Of a DNA stretch of 64,000 bases, positions 42,653 to 50,878 are shown in pieces. A program made the position numbers and the translations under genes. The notes beneath the pieces are model-generated. The model was not told where the DNA came from. It did no database searches and was given only the letters and a program-made list of their open reading frames with translations. Position 1 is the stretch's first letter; each line of letters starts with the position of its first letter. Location: contig NZ_JAGDYL010000005.1 of NCBI RefSeq assembly GCF_017565705.1, forward strand, positions 182,555 to 246,554. The letters are read 5' to 3'. The stretch comes from Leucobacter ruminantium. Its GTDB lineage: Bacteria; Actinomycetota; Actinomycetes; Actinomycetales; Microbacteriaceae.

Positions 42653-44384
42653 GACGAGCACGATCCTCGCCCGCGGCGGCGAGCGGATCCGAGCGGGCCG
42701 GGGCACCGCGCTGCGCGCGAGGAACTGGCGGGCCGAGGCCCTGCTGCGCATGTTCGAGAACGTGCTCGAGGTGGGGGAGCGGCCCGAGGCTCTCATCGTG
42801 TACGCCTCGCTCGGCAAGGCCGCCCGCAACTGGGACGAGGCGTGCCGGATCGTGGAGGCGCTGCTCGTGCTGGAGGAGGACGAGACGCTCGTGCTGCAGA
42901 CCGGGGCCGCTGTCGGCGTGATGCGCACGCGCGAGGCGTCGCCCATGGTGCTCTCGGCGGTGAACAACACGGTCGGCCGCTGGGCCGGCAGCGACCGCTT
43001 CTACGAGCGGGCCCGAGCCGGGCAGACGATCTGGGGCGGTCTCACGGCGGCCGCCTGGCAGTACATCGGGCGCCAGGGCGTGCTCGGCGGCACCTACGAG
43101 CTGCTGCGAGTGATCGCGAATCGCCACTTCGGCGGCGAGGCCCCGGAGAATCTCGCGCGCCGCTGGATGCTCACCGCGGGCATGGGCGGCATGGGATCGG
43201 CGCAGCCGATCAGCGCGAGCATGCTGGGGCTCAGCTCGATCACCGTGGAGATCGACCCCGCCAAGGCGCGCAAGCTGCTGGCCGCGGGCGGCATCGACGT
43301 GCTCGTGGACGACCCCGACGAGGCCGCGAATGCGCTGTTCGCCGCACTCGAAGCCGGAGAGATGATCCACGTCGGGCTGCTCGGCAACGCGGCCGAGGCC
43401 TTCGAGCACTACGAGCGCCGGGGCCTCGTGCCGGATATCGTCACGGACCAGACCGCCGCCCACGACCCCCGGTACGGCTATGCGCCCGTCGGCTACGGGG
43501 CGGACGAGTGGATCGCCCTCCGAGAGGAGCAGCCCGAGCGGATCGAGCGGGAGGCCCGGGCGTCGATCGCCCGGCAGGTGAACGCGATCCTCGGCATGGC
43601 GGAGCGGGGGTCGGTCGCCTTCGAGAACGGCAACAACCTGCGCGTGCAGGCCGTCGAGCATCTGGGCGAGGAGAGCGCCGAGCGCGTCTACCGGATCCCG
43701 GGCTTCATGGAGGCCTACCTGCGCCCGCTCTTCGCCCGCGGCATCGGCCCCTTCCGGTGGGTCTGCCTGTCGGGCGATATCGAGGATCAGCGCATCATCG
43801 ACGAACTCGCCGCGAGTCTCTTCCCCGAGCGTCCCGAGATCGCGCGATGGATCGGCCTGGCGCGCGAGCGCATCCCGCAGCAGGGGCTGCCCGCGCGATC
43901 CTGCTGGCTCGGCCACGGCGAGCGATCCCGTCTCGCCCGGGCGGTCAACGAACTGGTCGCGAGCGGCGAGCTGAGCGCCCCCGTGCTCTTCAGCAGGGAT
44001 CACCTGGATTCGGCCGGGATGACGCATCCGAGGATCGGCACCGAGGGGATGCGGGACGGCTCCGACGGGGTGACCGACTGGCCGCTGCTGGACGCGATGC
44101 TGCTGTCGACGGCGGGTGCCGACCTCGTCGCGATTCACTCGGGAGGCGGCGGGTACGCCGGCTGGATGCAGTCGGCGGGCGTGTCGATAGTCGCCGACGG
44201 CAGGCCGGAGACGGCCGAGCGCCTGACCCTTGCGCTCGACCTCGACAGCGGCCTGGGGGTGCTGCGCCACGCGCAGGCCGGATACGAAGAAGCCAGAGGA
44301 TCGGCGTCGCAGGGCGGGGAGACCGGTGACGCGCCGATCCGCTGGCTCGGCGCGTCGTGCACAGGAGAGGAAGATCATGCGTGA
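42645..44384 (+). CDS. Urocanate hydratase family protein, probably (S-methyl)thiourocanate hydratase
   Basis: 579 residues, full-length for the urocanase family. Conserved landmarks are 'YASLGKAARNWDEACRIVEAL', 'TAGMGGMGSAQPISASM', 'VTDQTAAHDPRYGYAPVGY', the catalytic-type C420 in 'GLPARSCWLGHGER', 'RDHLDSAG' and 'MRDGSDGVTDWPLL'. The usual 'LHHGGGVGMGFSQHSG' is changed to 'IHSGGGGYAGWMQSAG', so active-site His residues are lost while the NAD-binding frame is kept. No hutH, hutI or hutG gene is near. With DUF917, hydantoinase and carbamoylase neighbours, a thiourocanate-type substrate is more likely than urocanate. Confidence 0.85.
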   Translation: MTETSTILARGGERIRAGRGTALRARNWRAEALLRMFENVLEVGERPEALIVYASLGKAARNWDEACRIVEALLVLEEDETLVLQTGAAVGVMRTREASPMVLSAVNNTVGRWAGSDRFYERARAGQTIWGGLTAAAWQYIGRQGVLGGTYELLRVIANRHFGGEAPENLARRWMLTAGMGGMGSAQPISASMLGLSSITVEIDPAKARKLLAAGGIDVLVDDPDEAANALFAALEAGEMIHVGLLGNAAEAFEHYERRGLVPDIVTDQTAAHDPRYGYAPVGYGADEWIALREEQPERIEREARASIARQVNAILGMAERGSVAFENGNNLRVQAVEHLGEESAERVYRIPGFMEAYLRPLFARGIGPFRWVCLSGDIEDQRIIDELAASLFPERPEIARWIGLARERIPQQGLPARSCWLGHGERSRLARAVNELVASGELSAPVLFSRDHLDSAGMTHPRIGTEGMRDGSDGVTDWPLLDAMLLSTAGADLVAIHSGGGGYAGWMQSAGVSIVADGRPETAERLTLALDLDSGLGVLRHAQAGYEEARGSASQGGETGDAPIRWLGASCTGEEDHA

Positions 44385-45483
44385 GCTGACGAGAGACGAC
44401 GCCCGCGCCGCAGTGCGCGGCGGCGGGGTGCTGGCCTGCGGCGGAGGCGGCTGGAAGCACCACGGAGAGCTGATGGGCGAGATGGCGACTGGGATCAACC
44501 GGCCGGTGCTCGCCTCGATCGACGAGCTGCCGGAGGACACGATGGTCGCGACGGTGACCGCGATCGGCGCCCCGGCGTCGCGCGACTGGGAGATCCGCCC
44601 TGTCGACTACGTGCACGCGCTGCAGACCCTGATCGAGCACACGGGCGTGAAGATCGGGGCGGTGATGACCGCGCAGAACGGCTACTCGACGACGCTCAAC
44701 GGCTGGATCCAGTCGTCGATGCTCGGGGTGAAGGTGCTCGACGCCGCAGGAGACGTGCGAGCCCACCCGACCGGCAAGCTCGGTTCGCTGGGCCTCGAGG
44801 AGCGCGAGGGATACGTCTCCACTCAGGTCGTGAGCGGTGGCAACCGCGAGCTGCACGGGCACTTCCGCTCGATCAACGAGGGCCGCATCAACACCTGCGA
44901 TGATGTGCTGCGCGACATCTCGGTGCGCACCGGGGGCTTCATCGCCGCCGCGCGCAACCCGGTCGAGCTCGGCTGGGTGCGTGACAACGCGGCGCACGGC
45001 GCGATCTCGCTCGCGATCGATCTCGGGCACGCCATGATCGAGGCGGATCGCGGAGACGGCCTCGTAGAGACGGTGGCGCGGCGGCTCGGCGGGACCCTCC
45101 TGGATCGGGGTCCGCTGCGGATCGAGCGGGGCCTCGAGACCTTCGGAGGGTGGGATCGCGGCACGTTCCGGGTGGGGGATCACTCGATCGCCTATCTCAA
45201 CGAGTACATGACGGTCGACCGGGCGGGTGAGCGAGTGGCCACCTACCCCGACACGATCGTGCTCGTCGACGTCGAGGCCGGCGAGGGCGTCGCAGTGAAG
45301 GACGTCGGCGAGGGCGGCCGCGACACCGCGCTCATCGTCGTGCCGGCGAGCCGCCTCCCGGTGTCGTCCTCGGCCATCGACCGCACGGGCCTCGCGGAGT
45401 GCGAGCAGATCATGGGCGTCGAGTTCCTCGGGCACCTCGATCCGCGCCTCGAGGGAGGCAGCAATGGCTATGTCGGCGTCTGA
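44377..45483 (+). CDS. DUF917 / S-methyl-thiohydantoin desulfurase-type protein
   Basis: 368 residues. The N-terminal glycine-rich 'VRGGGVLACGGGGWKHHGEL', 'HALQTLIEHTGVKIGAVM' and 'NGYSTTLNGWIQSSMLGVKV' mark the DUF917 fold, which from memory is now called S-Me-THD because members remove methanethiol from S-methyl-thiohydantoin propionate. Many copies pair with hydantoinase subunits. It overlaps the urocanase-like gene by eight bases and has an AGGAGAGGAAG ribosome site. It would convert a thiohydantoin to hydantoin-5-propionate, the amidohydrolase substrate (inference). Confidence 0.8.
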   Translation: MRELTRDDARAAVRGGGVLACGGGGWKHHGELMGEMATGINRPVLASIDELPEDTMVATVTAIGAPASRDWEIRPVDYVHALQTLIEHTGVKIGAVMTAQNGYSTTLNGWIQSSMLGVKVLDAAGDVRAHPTGKLGSLGLEEREGYVSTQVVSGGNRELHGHFRSINEGRINTCDDVLRDISVRTGGFIAAARNPVELGWVRDNAAHGAISLAIDLGHAMIEADRGDGLVETVARRLGGTLLDRGPLRIERGLETFGGWDRGTFRVGDHSIAYLNEYMTVDRAGERVATYPDTIVLVDVEAGEGVAVKDVGEGGRDTALIVVPASRLPVSSSAIDRTGLAECEQIMGVEFLGHLDPRLEGGSNGYVGV

Positions 45484-46732
45484 CCCGCAGCTCATCCCCA
45501 GGGCCGGGAGGGTCCGGGCGGACCTCGACGAGCTCGCGCGACTGGTCGAGGACGACCGTCCCGGCTGGACCAGACGGGCCTTCTCAGAGCCCTACCGGGA
45601 GCAGCGCGAGTTCATGCTGGGCAAGATGCGCGGGATCGGCCTCGAGGCCCGGATCGATCCGGCAGGCAACGTGATCGGGGTGCTTCCCGGCCGCAACCGT
45701 TCTCTGCCGCCGCTCATGACGGGTTCGCACACCGATACCGTGCACGGCGGTGGGCGCTACGACGGCATCGTCGGGGTGCTCGGGGCGCTCGAGACCGCTC
45801 GGCTGTTCTCCGAGCAGGGCATCCAGCTGGAGCGAGACCTCATCGTCATCGATTTCTACGGCGAGGAGGCGAACAACTTCGGCGTCTCCTGCGTGGGATC
45901 GCGCTCGATCTCCGGCCGGCTGCTCGCCGAGCACCTCGACCGGGTCGACGCCGATACGGGCATCAGCCTCGGCGAGACGATGCTGCGGCGCGGGCTCGAC
46001 CCCGATCGGGCGGTGCGCGGCGCGTGGCGACCCGGATCGCTGCACGGATACGTCGAACTGCACATCGAGCAGGGGCCGAAGCTCGAGCGGAGCGGGTCGA
46101 AGATCGGCGTGGTGACGGCCATCGCGGGGATCGAACGGCTGCTCGCGAGATTCTCGGGCCGCCCGGATCACGCCGGGACCATGCCGATGGAGGAGCGCCG
46201 GGACGCGCTGATCGCCGCCGCCGAGGCGATCCTGCTGGTCGAGCGCGAGGGCTGCGGCGCCCCGATCCACGGGGTGTCGACGACGGGGCGGATCGAGTCG
46301 AGTCCCGGGTCGTTCAACGTGGTGCCCGGCGACGCAGCGATCTGGGCGGAGATGCGCAGCGTCGACGCGGAGTGGCTCGACGGCGCGAAGGGCCGCCTGG
46401 CGAGGGACATCGCCGAACTCGCTGCGAAGCGGGGCGTCGACACCGCGATCGAGTGGCTCAACGACCAGGAGCCCGTGCACGCGGCCCGGAGCGTGCAGGA
46501 TCGGATCGCAGGGGCGGCCGACGCGCTCGGCGTCTCGTGGGAGTCGATCCCGTCGGGCGCCGGGCACGACGCCGCACACCTCGCCGACCTCGGACCGATG
46601 GGCATGGTCTTCATCCCCTCGGTCGGCGGGCGCAGCCACGTACCGGAGGAGTTCACCGAGATGGAGGACGTCGAACTCGGGATCGGCGTGCTGGCGCACA
46701 CGCTGCTCGGCATGGACCGGGAGCGCCGCTGA
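45464..46732 (+). CDS. M20 family N-carbamoyl-amino-acid hydrolase / allantoate amidohydrolase-like
   Basis: 422 residues. Metal ligands appear in 'LMTGSHTDTVHGGGRYDGIVG', 'FYGEEANNFGVSCVGSRSI', 'YVELHIEQGPKLE' and 'SGAGHDAAHLADLGPMGMVF'. The lid domain has 'FSGRPDHAGTMPMEERRDAL'. Family enzymes hydrolyse N-carbamoyl-L-amino acids, allantoate or ureidoglycine. Here hydrolysis of N-carbamoyl-glutamate to glutamate, CO2 and ammonia fits the pathway. ATG 45464 has GGGAGG five bases upstream and overlaps the DUF917 gene by 20 bases. Confidence 0.9.
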   Translation: MAMSASDPQLIPRAGRVRADLDELARLVEDDRPGWTRRAFSEPYREQREFMLGKMRGIGLEARIDPAGNVIGVLPGRNRSLPPLMTGSHTDTVHGGGRYDGIVGVLGALETARLFSEQGIQLERDLIVIDFYGEEANNFGVSCVGSRSISGRLLAEHLDRVDADTGISLGETMLRRGLDPDRAVRGAWRPGSLHGYVELHIEQGPKLERSGSKIGVVTAIAGIERLLARFSGRPDHAGTMPMEERRDALIAAAEAILLVEREGCGAPIHGVSTTGRIESSPGSFNVVPGDAAIWAEMRSVDAEWLDGAKGRLARDIAELAAKRGVDTAIEWLNDQEPVHAARSVQDRIAGAADALGVSWESIPSGAGHDAAHLADLGPMGMVFIPSVGGRSHVPEEFTEMEDVELGIGVLAHTLLGMDRERR

Positions 46733-48216
46733 TGCCGGCCACGGCGAACGATCTGCGCGGGTACCTCGCGGAGGTCGAGCGCTCCGGGCGGCTCAGGCGC
46801 ATCGACCTGCCCGTCGACGCGAGGAGCGAGGTCGGGCCCGTGCTGAGCCGTGCCGAGATGTCGGGGCCGATCCTGCTATCCGACGTCGGAGGCGCCCGCG
46901 TTCTCGGCAACCTGCTCACCACCCGCGACGAGATCGCGGCGGTGATCGGCGTACCCGGGCAGCCGGAGCTGGTCTCCGAGCGCCTGCTCGAGGCGATCCG
47001 CGCCCCTGTGCCGCCGAGGGAGGTCGAGAGCGGGCCCGGCGATGCCGTGGTGACGGACGACGTGGATCTTCGCGCGCTCCCGATCCCCGAGTTCTTCTCG
47101 CGCGAGTCCGGGGCTTACATCACCGGCGGCATCATCTGCGTGACCGACGTGGTCACCGGCGAGCGCAACCTCTCGTATGCGCGGTTCAAGATACTGGGGG
47201 AGCGCACGGCCATGCTGGGCGTCTCGCCCAATCATCATCTGGGGCGGATGGCTGCTCGTGCGAGGGAGGCCGGTCGGTCGCTCCCGATCGCGGTCGTGCT
47301 CGGCGTCCATCCCGCTCTGACACTCGCCGCATGCCTCTACCTCGGTTTCGGCGACGACGAGATGGAGGTGGCCGGCGCCCTGCTCGGCGAGGCCGTCGAC
47401 GTGCGTCCGGTATGCGACGGCAGCGTCTGGGCGCCCTCGCACGCGGAGATCGTGCTCGAGGGCGAGGTGGTACCGGGCGAGTTCGTCGAGGAGGGGCTCG
47501 TCTCCGAGTTCCACGGGCGCTATCACGACTACGGGGCCGGGCTGCTCACGAGGTTCACCGGCATGCGCACCCGGGAGGATCCGGTCCTGCCGGTGGTCGT
47601 GCCCGGGCTGCACCGGGAGCACCTCATCCTCGCCTCGGTTCCCATCGCCGCCGGGCTTCTCGATCAGCTGCGCCGCATCGAGCCGGGGGTGCGCGAGGTG
47701 GCGGTCCCCGACTCCGGTGCCGGGCGTACGAGCGCCGTGGTCTCGGTCGAGAACCTGCCGCCCGGCCGTGCGAAGCAACTCATGTTCGCGTGCTGGGCGG
47801 CCGTGCCGCTCATCAAGCAGGTCGTGGTGGTCGACGCCGAGATCGATCCGTGGAACGAGGAGGCGGTGGCCTGGGCCAGGCTCACCCACGCGCGCCCGGA
47901 GCGCGATTTCCTGATCGTGCCCGGTGCCCGCACGGATCGGAGCGATCCCCAGGTGCGGGACTTCCAGGTGGGCAAACTCGGGGTCGACGCGACCGCGAAA
48001 GCGGGTGACCGGGCCGAGGGGTGGGAGTTCGCCAGATTCCCCGACGGTGCTCTCGAGCGGGCCGATGAGATCCTCCGGGCGGCGGGTATCGAGGGGGTGC
48101 GATCCCCCGTCAATCAGGGCGTCTCGTACGGGCTCGGCGAGCGGGATCGTTTTCGCGCGAGGCGTGAATATGACGCCGCACGACAGTCTGATTCTCGCAA
48201 CATGAGAACTTGTTGA
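46732..48216 (+). CDS. UbiD family decarboxylase
   Basis: 494 residues, full length. Landmarks are 'NLSYARFKILGERTAMLGVS', a variant of the prFMN-binding region, 'AVVLGVHPALTLAACLYLGFGDDEMEVAGALLGE', and 'IVLEGEVVPGEFVEEGLVSEFHGRYHDYG', which carries the E-(x)n-E pair of the catalytic network. It reversibly decarboxylates an alpha,beta-unsaturated or (hetero)aromatic acid using prenylated FMN from UbiX. The start overlaps the M20 stop by one base. The substrate is unknown; a (thio)imidazole acrylate would be chemically reasonable. The C-terminal codons overlap operator 48192-48208. Confidence 0.9.
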   Translation: MPATANDLRGYLAEVERSGRLRRIDLPVDARSEVGPVLSRAEMSGPILLSDVGGARVLGNLLTTRDEIAAVIGVPGQPELVSERLLEAIRAPVPPREVESGPGDAVVTDDVDLRALPIPEFFSRESGAYITGGIICVTDVVTGERNLSYARFKILGERTAMLGVSPNHHLGRMAARAREAGRSLPIAVVLGVHPALTLAACLYLGFGDDEMEVAGALLGEAVDVRPVCDGSVWAPSHAEIVLEGEVVPGEFVEEGLVSEFHGRYHDYGAGLLTRFTGMRTREDPVLPVVVPGLHREHLILASVPIAAGLLDQLRRIEPGVREVAVPDSGAGRTSAVVSVENLPPGRAKQLMFACWAAVPLIKQVVVVDAEIDPWNEEAVAWARLTHARPERDFLIVPGARTDRSDPQVRDFQVGKLGVDATAKAGDRAEGWEFARFPDGALERADEILRAAGIEGVRSPVNQGVSYGLGERDRFRARREYDAARQSDSRNMRTC

Positions 48217-48242
48217 GAGACGACGAGACGCGTTCCTAGCAT
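48192..48242 (+). promoter_or_regulatory. Transporter promoter with IclR-type operator
   Basis: TTCTCG-N5-TGAGAA (48192-48208) overlaps the end of ubiD. A -35 TTGAGA (48214-48219), a 17-base spacer and a -10 TAGCAT (48237-48242) follow. The arrangement mirrors that at 40423-40474. Confidence 0.55.
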
Positions 48243-48249
48243 GCTGACT

Positions 48250-48414
48250 ATGGCAATGAAGGCATCGGCGCGAGCGACTCCGCAAGGGGTGGCGACACCG
48301 CTCGCCCGAGATATTTCTCAGGATATGAGAATCGATCGGCGGCAGCCGGCCCGGGCCATCGGCCCGGCCCGCTGTGCCGCTCGCGGCTCGAGAAGGGATC
48401 CGGCATGGAACTGA
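48250..48414 (+). CDS. Possible leaderless leader ORF
   Basis: 54 codons starting 'MAMKASARATPQGVATPLAR', with the ATG eight bases after the predicted -10. Its TGA overlaps the permease start by ten bases, so it could couple translation or act as an attenuator. The composition is basic and low-complexity; it is not recognised. It could equally be non-coding leader. Confidence 0.3.
   Translation: MAMKASARATPQGVATPLARDISQDMRIDRRQPARAIGPARCAARGSRRDPAWN
48315..48331. promoter_or_regulatory. Fourth copy of the IclR-type operator
   Basis: TTCTCA-N5-TGAGAA (48315-48331) lies 74 bases before the permease start and about 107 bases downstream of the previous copy, inside the transcribed leader. Confidence 0.55.
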
Positions 48415-49184
48415 GCTTCCGCGAACGGATGCTGTGGGGCGCGGCCGGCATCGCCGGCCTGCTCGCGATCATGCAGCTCTCCGTGATGACGGGGCTGGTC
48501 TCCTCGAACGCGATGCCGACCGCGGTGGGGATGCTCGCCGCGTTCGCGAACCTCGTCGTGTCCCAGACCTTCCTCGCCGCTCTCCTCGCCACGCTGGTCG
48601 CCTCGGTGCTGGCGTTCCTGCTCGCCTCGGTCGTGGGCATCCCGCTGGGGGTGATCCTCGGGACCAGTCGCACCGCTGAAAAGGCGGTCTCCGGACTCGT
48701 GGAGACGCTCCGACCCGTTCCCGCGATCGCGCTGATGCCCATCGCGATCCTCAGCCTCGGCATCGGCCTCGAGATGAAGGTCGCGCTTGCGGCGCTCGCC
48801 TCGCTCTGGCCGGTGCTCATCAGCACGATCGCGGGCGTCAGGGACACCGACAGCATGATGGTGCGGGCGGGGCGCAGCTTCACCTGGAGCGGCCTCAAGA
48901 TCATGCGCAGGATCCAGCTCCCCGCGGCGCTCCCGTTCATCATCTCGGGCGCCCGCCAGTCCGTCTCACTCGCGCTCGTGATCGTCGTGACCCTCGAGCT
49001 GCTGGGCGCGCGCGAGGGCATCGGCGACATCATCCGGCAGTACGGCGCGGCGGGCCGTGTCGACTACGTGTTCGCCGGCGTCCTCGCGACGGGGCTCCTG
49101 GGGCTCGCGCTGCACGCGGTGCTCGGCCGCGTCGAGCGCCGCCTCATGCACTGGGCGCCCCAGTACCGGAAGGCCTCGAAATGA
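48405..49184 (+). CDS. ABC transporter permease (SsuC/TauC type)
   Basis: 259 residues, about six helices. The EAA-like loop is in 'MMVRAGRSFTWSGLKIMRRIQLPAALPFIISGARQ', typical of permeases in the nitrate/sulfonate/taurine/riboflavin-precursor class. An AAGGGA site precedes ATG 48405. It would form a heterodimer with the next permease. Placement directly after the catabolic operon under the same operator type indicates uptake of the pathway substrate. Confidence 0.9.
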   Translation: MELSFRERMLWGAAGIAGLLAIMQLSVMTGLVSSNAMPTAVGMLAAFANLVVSQTFLAALLATLVASVLAFLLASVVGIPLGVILGTSRTAEKAVSGLVETLRPVPAIALMPIAILSLGIGLEMKVALAALASLWPVLISTIAGVRDTDSMMVRAGRSFTWSGLKIMRRIQLPAALPFIISGARQSVSLALVIVVTLELLGAREGIGDIIRQYGAAGRVDYVFAGVLATGLLGLALHAVLGRVERRLMHWAPQYRKASK

Positions 49185-50038
49185 CCACGGAGACCCAGGT
49201 GATCGCGGCCCAGGCCGCGCAGGCCGGACGGCGCGGGCGCGGCAGGGGAAAGCTCGGCAGATTCGCGATCCGGCTCCCCGCCCTCGTACTCGCCATCCTG
49301 CTCTGGCAGGTGGTGGCGACGGTGTTCGATACACCGTTCTTCCCGCCCTTCCTCGACATCCTCGCCCGTTTCCGAGCCGACTGGCTCTCGGGGCCTCCGT
49401 CGCAGCTGTTCCTGAGCGACGCCTTCATCACCAACGCGCTGCCCACGATCACGCGGCTCGCCGCCGGATGGCTCATCGGCGTACTCGTGGGAGTGCTGAT
49501 CGGCTCGCTGATCGCGCGCCTGCCGCGGGTGGGCGCAGCTCTCGAACCGCTCGTGCGCTTCGGCATGTCGCTTCCCGCTCCGGCACTCCTGCCGCTCGCG
49601 ATCGCGTTCTTCGGGCTCGATGCCGGAGGGAAGATCTTCTTCATCGCTCTCGGCGCGGTGTGGCCCGTGATCGTCGGCACGGCGGCCGGGTTGCGCGGCG
49701 CCGACCCCGTCGCGATCGCGAGCGCCCGCTCGCTCACCCTGCCCGCGGCGACCCTCTTCCTGAAGGTGAGGATCCCGCTCGCTTCCCCGCAGATCATGTC
49801 CGGCCTCCGCGTGAGCGTGAACGCCGCCGTGCTGCTCATCATCGTGGCCGAGCTCTACGCCACCACCACCGGCATCGGGTTCATGATCGTGAACTCGCAG
49901 CGCAACTTCGACATCCTCGGCACCTGGTCGGGCATCTTCCTGCTGGCCCTGCTCGGCATCGTGTGCAACGGACTGTTCGTGCTCGTCGAACGACGTGTGA
50001 TGCGCTGGCAGATCATCCCTCGAGAGGCACAGAAATGA
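49181..50038 (+). CDS. ABC transporter permease (SsuC/TauC type)
   Basis: 285 residues. A basic N-terminal extension precedes six helices. The coupling loop is 'ARSLTLPAATLFLKVRIPLASPQIMSGLRVS'. Start and stop overlap both neighbours by four bases. It is the partner of the preceding permease; two distinct permeases in this importer class suggest a heterodimeric channel. Confidence 0.9.
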   Translation: MTTETQVIAAQAAQAGRRGRGRGKLGRFAIRLPALVLAILLWQVVATVFDTPFFPPFLDILARFRADWLSGPPSQLFLSDAFITNALPTITRLAAGWLIGVLVGVLIGSLIARLPRVGAALEPLVRFGMSLPAPALLPLAIAFFGLDAGGKIFFIALGAVWPVIVGTAAGLRGADPVAIASARSLTLPAATLFLKVRIPLASPQIMSGLRVSVNAAVLLIIVAELYATTTGIGFMIVNSQRNFDILGTWSGIFLLALLGIVCNGLFVLVERRVMRWQIIPREAQK

Positions 50039-50823
50039 ATGACATCGTGATCGAGGTCCAGCACCTCGGCTTCAAGTACCCGAGCGCTCCGAAGCCGACT
50101 CTCGGCGACATCGACTTCTCGGTCGCCCGCGGGGAGTTCGTGTCGGTCGTCGGCCCCTCTGGGGCCGGCAAGACCACGCTCCTCAACTGCATCAGCGGCC
50201 TGACGCGGCCCACGAGCGGCCGCGTGCTCGTCGAGGGCGAGGCGATCACCGCGCCCAGCAGCAAGATCGGCATCGTCTTCCAGGACTACAGCCGCTCCCT
50301 CTTTCCCTGGCTCACCGCCGAGAAGAACGTGGCCCTCCCGCTCGGATCGCGCGGCCTGAGCGCCGAGGAGATCCGGAACCGGGTGAGCGGGGCGCTCGCC
50401 TCGGTCGGACTCGGAGGGCAGGAGAAGAAGTACCCCTGGGAGATGTCGGGCGGCATGCAGCAGCGCGTCGCGATCGCCCGCGCGCTGGCCCTGGAGCCGC
50501 ACGTGCTCATCATGGACGAGCCGATGGCCTCGGTCGACGCGCAGACGCGCTCGGACCTCGAGGATCTCGTGCTGGGCATCTGGGCCGAGCGAGGGGTGAC
50601 GGTGATCCTCGTCACGCACGACATCGACGAGGCGGTCTACATGTCGGATCGCGTCGTGATCCTGTCCACTCCGCCGACCGCGGTCCACGACGTCATGGAG
50701 GTCGGCCTCGCCCGGCCCCGCCACCAGCTCGAGACGAAGGACGATCCCGACTTCGGGCACCTGCGCTCGCGGCTGTTCACCGCTATCCGAGAACTCCGAG
50801 AGTTCTCCGCGGCCAAGCCATGA
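50035..50823 (+). CDS. ABC transporter ATP-binding protein (SsuB/TauB type)
   Basis: 262 residues. Walker A 'GPSGAGKTT', Q-loop 'IVFQDYSRSLFPW', signature 'MSGGMQQRVAIARAL', Walker B 'VLIMDEPMASVD' and H-loop 'VILVTHDIDEAVYMSDRVV' are all intact. It energises the two permeases. The ATG overlaps the permease stop (ATGA). Confidence 0.94.
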   Translation: MNDIVIEVQHLGFKYPSAPKPTLGDIDFSVARGEFVSVVGPSGAGKTTLLNCISGLTRPTSGRVLVEGEAITAPSSKIGIVFQDYSRSLFPWLTAEKNVALPLGSRGLSAEEIRNRVSGALASVGLGGQEKKYPWEMSGGMQQRVAIARALALEPHVLIMDEPMASVDAQTRSDLEDLVLGIWAERGVTVILVTHDIDEAVYMSDRVVILSTPPTAVHDVMEVGLARPRHQLETKDDPDFGHLRSRLFTAIRELREFSAAKP

Positions 50824-50878
50824 CCCTGCGCCGCTCCACACCGCCGACCACCATTCCACACCACAGGGAGACACCCGC

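Noticed and set aside
42645..44384. Canonical histidine-utilisation urocanase (hutU)
   Set aside because: No hutH, hutI or hutG gene is nearby, active-site residues differ, and the neighbours process hydantoins.
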